A DNA stretch of 10,819 nt from Lawsonibacter sp. Its GTDB lineage: Bacteria; Bacillota; Clostridia; Oscillospirales; Oscillospiraceae. Made by a program: the position numbers and the translations under genes. A model generated the notes under the pieces. The model was not told the origin of the DNA. It did no database searches and worked only from the letters and a program-made list of their open reading frames with translations. Shown piece by piece: positions 7,445-10,819 of the stretch (positions are counted from its first letter, which is position 1; each line of letters begins with the position of its first letter). The DNA lies in assembly GCA_022793355.1 (NCBI GenBank), contig JAAWCR010000075.1, positions 1 to 10,819 on the forward strand, read 5' to 3'.

Positions 7445-7473
7445 TTGACCATCCCTAATTCATATGCTATAAT
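7445..7473 (+). promoter_or_regulatory. Promoter of putative antisense (antitoxin) RNA
   Basis: TTGACC (7445-7450), 17 bp, then a perfect TATAAT (7468-7473) preceded by TGC, an extended -10. It is a strong-looking promoter with no open reading frame after it. Transcription would begin near 7480 and run toward the 3' end of the toxin remnant. Confidence 0.75.
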
Positions 7474-7480
7474 AATAACA

Positions 7481-7510
7481 GAAGGGATACCGTGACAAGC
7501 GGTTAGTCCC
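7481..7510 (+). repeat. Inverted repeat, left copy (antisense RNA leader)
   Basis: This copy starts GAAGGGATAC and ends GGTTAGTCCC. It matches, on the opposite strand, the segment at 7683-7720, which starts GAAGGGTATA and ends GGTTAGTCCC. The last 10 bases and first 6 are identical, and the middle is similar (CGTGACAAGC against CGTTGCAAAC) with gaps. Confidence 0.65.
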
Positions 7511-7524
7511 GGATTTTAGTCAAT

Positions 7525-7566
7525 GAAATGACCGCGACCGGTGCTAAGGGGCGGTCATTTCCTTTT
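7525..7566 (+). terminator. Terminator of the antisense RNA, probably shared with the toxin mRNA
   Basis: A perfect 11-bp stem (GAAATGACCGC 7525-7535 with GCGGTCATTTC 7551-7561) encloses a 15-nt loop and is followed by CTTTT on the plus strand. The toxin stop codon (TGA on minus, 7555-7557) lies inside the stem. On the minus strand the tail is not U-rich, so termination in that direction is less certain. Confidence 0.75.
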
Positions 7567-7640
7567 GAAGATCTGGTAACACAGACCCACAACGCCAAGG
7601 ATCACAAGAGAGTAAGCAAAAAGCTCTCATATGTAACCAT
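7555..7640 (-). pseudogene. Frameshifted small holin-like (TxpA/Hol_Tox-type) toxin
   Basis: From ATG 7638-7640 the frame begins MVTYES and hits TGA after 12 codons. A one-base frame change after MVTYE gives ELFAYSLVILGVVGLCYQ then IFKRK and a stop at 7555-7557. The restored product would be 28 residues. It is a short N-terminus of the M-x-T-Y-E type shared with TxpA/BsrG-like and 'putative holin-like toxin' peptides, followed by one transmembrane helix and a basic tail. The break is best explained by loss of one G from GAGGAG, now GAGAG. The remnant has a GGGGGG-type ribosome site 5 nt upstream and a perfect promoter. Such peptides insert into the membrane and are held down by a convergent antisense RNA. 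A sequencing error would make this an intact toxin. Confidence 0.65.
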
Positions 7641-7645
7641 AGCGG

Positions 7646-7662
7646 TCCCCCCTTTCCGGGGA
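7646..7662 (-). promoter_or_regulatory. Hairpin sequestering the toxin ribosome binding site
   Basis: On the minus-strand transcript, UUCCCC pairs with the downstream GGGGGA purine tract across a short GGAAA-containing loop. That tract is the toxin Shine-Dalgarno, 5 nt from the ATG. Burying the ribosome site in the leader is a common feature of type I toxin mRNAs. A second stem, CCCCCA with TGGGGG (7669-7685), lies just upstream. Confidence 0.5.
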
Positions 7663-7682
7663 ACAAGGCCCCCAAAGGATGG

Positions 7683-7720
7683 GGGACTAACCACCTGCCG
7701 TTTGCAACGATATACCCTTC
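7683..7720 (-). repeat. Inverted repeat, right copy (toxin mRNA leader)
   Basis: This is the partner of 7481-7510. It lies within the predicted ~104-nt leader of the toxin mRNA, so both converging RNAs carry the same-sense GAAGGG...GGTTAGTCCC element. An internal CGTT/AACG hairpin is possible in this copy. Confidence 0.65.
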
Positions 7721-7750
7721 CGGCTCCGCCCGTTGGGGCTCGACACATCT

Positions 7751-7779
7751 ATTATAATAACTGCTGAATATATTGTCAA
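7751..7779 (-). promoter_or_regulatory. Perfect consensus sigma-A promoter of the toxin remnant
   Basis: On the minus strand, TTGACA (7774-7779), 17 bp, then TATAAT (7751-7756): an exact match to consensus. It is directed at the frameshifted toxin, with an expected start near 7744 and about 104 nt of leader before ATG 7640. Confidence 0.85.
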
Positions 7780-7793
7780 ATTTTATCCCGGAC

Positions 7794-7820
7794 GGCCTTC
7801 TGTCAAGCAGAGGGCCTTTT
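7794..7820. terminator. Possible terminator downstream of the hydrolase gene
   Basis: A 9-bp stem with one G-U pair (7794-7802 with 7808-7816) and a 5-nt loop lies 6 nt beyond the minus-strand stop at 7826. The T run (7817-7820) follows it on the plus strand only. It is therefore a good plus-strand terminator but a weak one for the hydrolase transcript, which would otherwise run into the toxin promoter region. Confidence 0.5.
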
Positions 7821-7825
7821 CCATG

Positions 7826-8896
7826 TCACAGCGCCCGCAGCGCCGCTCCGGCCAGCCGGGCCAGGGAGGCGGCCACCGTAAGCAAATCCTTGGGGTCGGC
7901 GTCCTTGACGGACCGGAGGGCGACGGCCAGATTTTGGGGCTCCAGGGCCTCCCTGACCGTCCTGGCGTCCCCGGAGGACAGCAGCTCATACAGGGTGTCC
8001 ACCACCGTCTCCCGCTGCCGGCTGGACAGGCCGGCCAGCCAGTTTTTCAGGGTGCGGTCAATTAGGCGGCTTCCCTCGTCCACCTCCTCCAGGCGGACGA
8101 AATCGGGCCCCAGCACCTGCCAGGAATAGAGGTCGTGCTGAAACAGCCCCCTCTGGTCGCTCTCCACAACGGTGTGTGGCTCCTCATGGGTGAGCAGCAG
8201 CCCCACCACCGAGGACTTTGGCACAAAACTGCGGATGCGGGTGCGCAGCTCCTGATATCCCGGCCTGGCCAGCAGATAGGGCGTAACCCCCGGGCCGTCG
8301 AAGGACCATACCGTCTCAATCCGGTCCCGGACCTTCACGGTACACAGGGCTCCTCCGGCCACCGCAAGGTTGCCCCCCTTGGAGTGCCCCCCAAGGCGCA
8401 GGGAGCCCGGAAACTCCATGGCGAAGGTTTGGATATACTCCGCCGCCGTCAGCTGAGCGGGTGTCACATCTAAAAAGGACAGATTAAAATCCTCCTTCCA
8501 GCCCACCAGGGTGCCGTCGGTGCCCCGGAAGGCCAAAAAGACGGAGCCGTCCCCCGGCAGAACGGTCAAAGCGGCAAACTGGGTCTCCTCCCGCGGGATA
8601 AAGCGGCCGGCGCACCGGGCCAGCTCCATGGACCCAAACCGGGGCGAATCCGCCAAAGCCTTCAGCAGCTCCAGGTCCCTCTCGCACCGGCAGCGTCTTT
8701 GCCGGCCGGCGGGAAGGGCCAGAAATGCCCGGGCCGCCGCCGCCAGAGCAACCGGGGCTCCCGGCCCGGCGGGGACCAGGCCGTCAAAATGGACGTAGGA
8801 CAGAGCGGACAGCACCAGCGCGTCCACCGCCCCGAAGGGGGCTCGCGCCAGGGACAGATCCCCCCGCCAGCTCAGATAGTCAAGCACATTTCCCAT
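7826..8896 (-). CDS. Mbeg1-like (DUF2974) alpha/beta hydrolase
   Basis: This 356-residue protein begins MGNVLDYLSWRGDLSL and continues DALVLSALSYVHFDGL, the typical opening of DUF2974/Mbeg1-like proteins found in many Firmicutes. The nucleophile elbow GGHSKGGNLAV places the catalytic serine at about residue 172. An Asp in SFDGPGV and a His in the later THEEPHTVVESDQRG or FQHDLYSW regions are candidates for the rest of the triad. No signal peptide is seen. The natural substrate is unknown; lipase-like esterase activity is only family inference. The frame is open upstream to 9085, but the GGAGG site lies 10 nt before ATG 8894-8896, and residues upstream of it look random. It diverges from spoIIID, so a link to sporulation is possible but unproven. 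Confidence 0.85.
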   Translation of the reverse strand: MGNVLDYLSWRGDLSLARAPFGAVDALVLSALSYVHFDGLVPAGPGAPVALAAAARAFLALPAGRQRRCRCERDLELLKALADSPRFGSMELARCAGRFIPREETQFAALTVLPGDGSVFLAFRGTDGTLVGWKEDFNLSFLDVTPAQLTAAEYIQTFAMEFPGSLRLGGHSKGGNLAVAGGALCTVKVRDRIETVWSFDGPGVTPYLLARPGYQELRTRIRSFVPKSSVVGLLLTHEEPHTVVESDQRGLFQHDLYSWQVLGPDFVRLEEVDEGSRLIDRTLKNWLAGLSSRQRETVVDTLYELLSSGDARTVREALEPQNLAVALRSVKDADPKDLLTVAASLARLAGAALRAL

Positions 8897-8943
8897 CCGG
8901 CTCACACCTCCCCCCCACTCTATGCTCCCGCCGGGAAAAAGGC

Positions 8944-8972
8944 TCATATCCCCCCCGGCACACGCATAGGAT
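8944..8972 (+). promoter_or_regulatory. Putative sigma-E-type promoter of spoIIID
   Basis: TCATATC (8944-8950) and CATAGGAT (8965-8972) are separated by 14 bp. This resembles the Bacillus/Clostridium sigma-E pattern (ATATT-like -35, CATACAnT-like -10). In B. subtilis, spoIIID is transcribed by sigma-E in the mother cell. It lies about 32 bp before the proposed start codon. Confidence 0.55.
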
Positions 8973-8988
8973 TGAAACAGCAAGAGGC

Positions 8989-8994
8989 GGGGAG
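8989..8994 (+). promoter_or_regulatory. Ribosome binding site deciding the spoIIID start
   Basis: GGGGAG is 9 nt before TTG 9004. The internal ATG at 9016 has only AAAGGA ending 3 nt before it, which is too close for good initiation. Confidence 0.55.
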
Positions 8995-9003
8995 TGTTGT
9001 GCT

Positions 9004-9252
9004 TTGAAAGGAAACATGGAGGAACGGGCCGAGCGTCTGGCGCTCTACATTCTGGAAAACCGGACCACGGTACGGGCCGCCGCACAAAAGTTTGGGATCA
9101 GCAAGAGCTCGGTGCATAAAGATTTGTCCGAGCGCCTGCCTACCTTCAACCGTACGCTCTATCTCCAGGTAAAAGAGGTGCTGGAGCAGAACAAGGCGGA
9201 GCGCCACATTCGGGGCGGCATCGCCACGCGGAAGAAATACAAAGGAGCTTGA
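9004..9252 (+). CDS. spoIIID: Sporulation transcription factor SpoIIID
   Basis: SpoIIID is a small DNA-binding protein that switches mother-cell transcription between the sigma-E and sigma-K stages. The 82-residue product carries the family helix-turn-helix, TVRAAAQKFGISKSSVHKDLSERLP (described here as TVRAAAQKFGISKSS then VHKDLSERLP, residues about 24-48). It then has VKEVLEQNKAERHIRGG with an IATRKKYK tail. The ERHIRGG motif and the length fit clostridial SpoIIID. A TTG at 9004 gives MKGNMEERAERL, which lines up with the usual clostridial MKDYIEER opening without gaps; ATG 9016 would cut off the first four residues. Its presence implies an endospore-forming or recently spore-forming host. 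A strong terminator begins right after the stop. Confidence 0.93.
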   Translation: MKGNMEERAERLALYILENRTTVRAAAQKFGISKSSVHKDLSERLPTFNRTLYLQVKEVLEQNKAERHIRGGIATRKKYKGA

Positions 9253-9253
9253 C

Positions 9254-9290
9254 AAACGCGGCGGGGCTTGTACCCCGCCGCGTTTTGTGT
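9254..9290 (+). terminator. Strong intrinsic terminator of spoIIID
   Basis: A perfect 13-bp GC-rich stem (AAACGCGGCGGGG 9254-9266 with CCCCGCCGCGTTT 9273-9285) has a 6-nt loop and a TTTGTGTT tail. It starts 2 nt after the TGA. Confidence 0.95.
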
Positions 9291-9296
9291 TAAAAT
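9268..9296 (+). promoter_or_regulatory. Weak candidate promoter for thyA-folA
   Basis: TAAAAT (9291-9296) sits 17 bp after TTGTAC (9268-9273), 33 bp before the thyA ATG. The -35 matches consensus in only three positions and falls in the loop of the spoIIID terminator. It is the only candidate in the 76-bp gap. Confidence 0.35.
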
Positions 9297-9328
9297 GGCT
9301 CATACCGAACGAAAAAGGAGAAACCGCC

Positions 9329-10159
9329 ATGAGCTATGCCGACCAGGTTTTTATTCAGAACTGTAAGGATATCCTGTCCCGGGGAGTGTGGGACACCGGC
9401 TGTCAGGTCCGCCCCCGCTGGGAGGACGGCTCCCCCGCCCACACCGTAAAGCTGTTTGGAGTAGTAAACCGCTACGACCTGCGCCAGGAGTTTCCCATTC
9501 TCACCGTGCGCAGGCAGTTCATCAAATCCGCAGTGGACGAGCTTTTATGGATCTGGCAGAAGAAGTCCAACAACGTGCACGAGCTGAATAGCCACGTCTG
9601 GGACGCCTGGGCCGATGAAACCGGATCCATCGGCAAAGCTTATGGATATCAGCTGGGGGTGCGCCACCACTACCCCCAGGGGGACATGGATCAGGTGGAC
9701 AAGGTGCTGTGGGATTTAAAGCACGATCCCGCCTCCCGGCGAATCATGACCAATCTCTACAACCACCACGACCTGAGCGAGATGGCGCTGTACCCCTGCG
9801 CCTACTCCATGACCTTCAATGTGTCCGGCAAAACCCTCAACGGCATCCTGAACCAGCGCTCTCAGGACATGCTCACCGCCAACGGCTGGAACGTGATGCA
9901 ATACGCCGTGCTGCTGCATATGATCGCCCAGGCCACCGGCTTTGAGGCCGGAGAGCTGGTCCACGTCATTGCGGACTGCCACATCTATGACCGCCACGTC
10001 CCTGTGGTGGAAGAGCTGATTCAGCGCGCTCCCTTCGACGCCCCCAAATTCAGCCTGGACGAGAGTGTCACCGATTTCTATCGCTTCACCCCCGCCAGCG
10101 TAAAGCTGGAGGGCTATCAGTCCCACCCCCTGGAGCAGAAGATTCCTGTGGCGGTTTAA
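9329..10159 (+). CDS. thyA: Thymidylate synthase ThyA
   Basis: ThyA makes dTMP from dUMP with 5,10-methylenetetrahydrofolate, leaving dihydrofolate. The 276-residue protein belongs to a divergent Firmicutes branch. The nucleophile is Cys157 in LYPCAYSM. Phosphate-binding Arg177 is in QRSQD (most ThyA have RSCD or RSGD), catalytic Asn188 is in GWNVMQY, and the dUMP-binding HIYDRH is at 218-223. FPILTVRRQFIKSAVDELLW is the usual N-terminal folate/active-site lid region. ATG 9329 has AAAGGAG 8 nt upstream; the frame extends to 9287, but that portion overlaps the terminator. folA follows after 48 nt, the usual pairing because DHFR recycles the dihydrofolate that ThyA produces. Confidence 0.97.
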   Translation: MSYADQVFIQNCKDILSRGVWDTGCQVRPRWEDGSPAHTVKLFGVVNRYDLRQEFPILTVRRQFIKSAVDELLWIWQKKSNNVHELNSHVWDAWADETGSIGKAYGYQLGVRHHYPQGDMDQVDKVLWDLKHDPASRRIMTNLYNHHDLSEMALYPCAYSMTFNVSGKTLNGILNQRSQDMLTANGWNVMQYAVLLHMIAQATGFEAGELVHVIADCHIYDRHVPVVEELIQRAPFDAPKFSLDESVTDFYRFTPASVKLEGYQSHPLEQKIPVAV

Positions 10160-10207
10160 AGAACCCGGACAAGGAGCCGAGTACCAGGAAACGAATGGAG
10201 GAACCCT

Positions 10208-10687
10208 ATGAATGTCATTGTCGCGGTGGATCAGAACTGGGCCATTGGCAGAGACGGCGACCAGCTCGCCTATCTCTCGGAGGATTTAAAACGCTTCAAA
10301 AACCTCACACTGGGACATCCGGTGATTCTGGGCCGCAAAACCCTGTCCACCTTTCCCGGAGGACGGCCGCTGAAGGGGCGGCGCAACCTGATTTTGTCCC
10401 GGAATCCCGACTTTGCTCCAGAGGGGTCGGAGGTGTTCGGTAGCCTGGAGGCCGTGCTCCGGGCCGCCCCGGAGGACACCTTTGTCATTGGCGGTGCCTC
10501 AGTGTACCATGCCCTGCTGGACCGTTGTGACACCGCCTACATCACCAAGCTGGCCCGGAGCTACCCCGGCGCCGACTGCTGGTTTCCAAACCTGGATCAG
10601 CGCCCGGAGTGGCGCCTGGCAGAGGAGGGTCCGGAGCTGGAGGAACAGGGCATCAAATTCCGCTATGCCATCTATCGGAAACGATAA
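10208..10687 (+). CDS. folA: Dihydrofolate reductase
   Basis: DHFR reduces dihydrofolate to tetrahydrofolate with NADPH. The 159-residue length is normal. AVDQNWAIG (6-14), the catalytic acid Asp26 in LSEDL, GRKTLSTFP (42-50), the NADPH-contact LSRNP, and IGGASVY (94-100) are all present. The usual LPW motif ahead of the catalytic acid is replaced by LAY, as in other clostridial DHFRs that read LLVSIPAD; the Trp equivalent to E. coli Trp22 is missing. ATG 10208 is preceded by GGAGGA. It is the second gene of the thyA-folA operon, ending at the 10690 terminator. Reduced sensitivity to trimethoprim is possible but not shown. Confidence 0.96.
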   Translation: MNVIVAVDQNWAIGRDGDQLAYLSEDLKRFKNLTLGHPVILGRKTLSTFPGGRPLKGRRNLILSRNPDFAPEGSEVFGSLEAVLRAAPEDTFVIGGASVYHALLDRCDTAYITKLARSYPGADCWFPNLDQRPEWRLAEEGPELEEQGIKFRYAIYRKR

Positions 10688-10689
10688 GC

Positions 10690-10724
10690 AAGCAGCCTCT
10701 CCCCCGAGAGGCTGCTTTTCATTT
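10690..10724. terminator. Terminator between folA and the minus-strand gene
   Basis: A 12-bp stem (10690-10701 AAGCAGCCTCTC with 10706-10717 GAGAGGCTGCTT) has a CCCC loop and a TTTTCATTT tail on the plus strand. It is placed between convergent genes. The minus-strand tail is less U-rich. Confidence 0.9.
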
Positions 10725-10732
10725 GAGGCAGT

Positions 10733-10819
10733 TTAAAATTGGAACACCGCGCCGGCGACGGCGGCAAGAGCGATAAAAGTCACCGGATGCAGCTTTTTCA
10801 GCGTTTTGTGCTGCATGCA
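10733..10819 (-). CDS. C-terminal end of a membrane protein, possibly chromate transporter
   Basis: Reading from the right edge, the last 28 codons end at TAA 10733-10735. They encode a basic stretch (HKTLKKLHP) followed by a hydrophobic helix (VTFIALAAVAGAVFQF), which looks like the last transmembrane segment of a membrane protein. The KKLHP-xxFIALAAxxG pattern is reminiscent of the C terminus of CHR-family chromate transporters, but 28 residues are too few to be sure. The start lies outside the window. Confidence 0.5.
   Translation of the reverse strand, partial: CMQHKTLKKLHPVTFIALAAVAGAVFQF

Larger units (their letters stand above)
7480..7566 (+). ncRNA. Putative short antisense RNA, type I antitoxin of RatA-like arrangement
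   Basis: The RNA is predicted from an extended -10 promoter (7445-7473) and an intrinsic terminator (7525-7566). The product would be about 87 nt, with no start codon plus ribosome site. Its 3' end overlaps the last codons and stop of the minus-strand toxin remnant (7555-7640). This is the convergent 3'-overlap layout known for txpA/ratA. An internal fold GGGA-CCG/CGG-TCCC (7484-7510) can form near its 5' end. Expression is not shown by sequence alone. Confidence 0.6.
7369..7825. other. 457-bp stretch with no intact protein gene: terminator, toxin remnant and antisense RNA
   Basis: This stretch holds, in order, the GTPase-NYN terminator, the antisense RNA promoter and gene, the shared terminator, the frameshifted toxin on the minus strand, its structured leader, and its consensus promoter. 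A hairpin follows next to the hydrolase stop. It is visibly more AT-rich around the two promoters than the flanking genes. Confidence 0.7.

Noticed and set aside
4807..7452. Very long (881-codon) open frame on the minus strand across the GTPase-NYN gene
   Set aside because: The protein is low-complexity, with Gly/Pro/His/Gln bias and no recognisable motif. Long antisense frames arise from GC-rich codon use in the real plus-strand gene.
8897..8990. Second sigma-E-type promoter for the divergent hydrolase (CATAGAGT on the minus strand)
   Set aside because: The nearest ATAT-type -35 is about 20 bp away, too far for the usual 14-bp spacing.
9249..9254. Perfect TTGACA at the spoIIID stop as a thyA -35 box
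   Set aside because: At 16-18 bp downstream the sequence is GC-only terminator stem, with no -10-like hexamer.
1..10819. CRISPR array, tRNA, rRNA or insertion sequence
   Set aside because: I saw no regularly spaced repeats, no cloverleaf pattern, and no transposase with terminal repeats.

Overview
The window looks like chromosome of a GC-rich, spore-forming member of the Clostridia, probably an Oscillospiraceae/Flavonifractor-like gut anaerobe. That placement is inferred from GC-rich codon use, a clear SpoIIID regulator, the clostridial-type DHFR and ThyA, and the DUF1836, DegV and CmpB-like genes. No database search was possible.

Layout. Positions 1-216 hold the 3' end of what may be a serine recombinase, followed by a strong bidirectional hairpin. 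Positions 293-3632 (minus strand) form a tight four-gene operon: DUF1836 regulator, DegV fatty-acid-binding protein, PrmA (ribosomal protein L11 methyltransferase) and a D-2-hydroxyacid dehydrogenase. It is read from a promoter near 3668-3697. Positions 3709-4599 (minus) encode a CmpB-like membrane protein with a long coiled-coil tail. Back to back with it, 4750-7368 (plus) encodes the most striking gene in the window: a TetM/EF-G-like translational GTPase fused to a C-terminal NYN nuclease domain of the YacP/Rae1 type. The two genes diverge from promoters only about 24 bp apart.

Positions 7369-7825 contain no intact protein gene, but they hold what looks like a decayed type I toxin-antitoxin locus. 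A frameshifted small holin-like/TxpA-type toxin lies on the minus strand behind a perfect consensus promoter. A convergent short antisense RNA on the plus strand has its own extended -10 promoter and terminator. An imperfect inverted repeat puts similar leader segments into both RNAs.

Positions 7826-8896 (minus) encode an Mbeg1-like (DUF2974) alpha/beta hydrolase. Divergent from it is spoIIID (9004-9252), with a sigma-E-like promoter and a probable TTG start. A strong terminator separates it from thyA (9329-10159) and folA (10208-10687), a two-gene thymidylate/folate operon. The right edge carries the last 28 codons of a minus-strand gene, possibly a chromate transporter.

Functional themes are translation (PrmA; the GTPase-NYN fusion), sporulation control (SpoIIID), and dTMP/folate metabolism (ThyA regenerates dihydrofolate, which DHFR reduces). 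The best candidate for an undescribed system is the GTPase-NYN fusion. The second is the broken toxin with its apparently intact antisense RNA.
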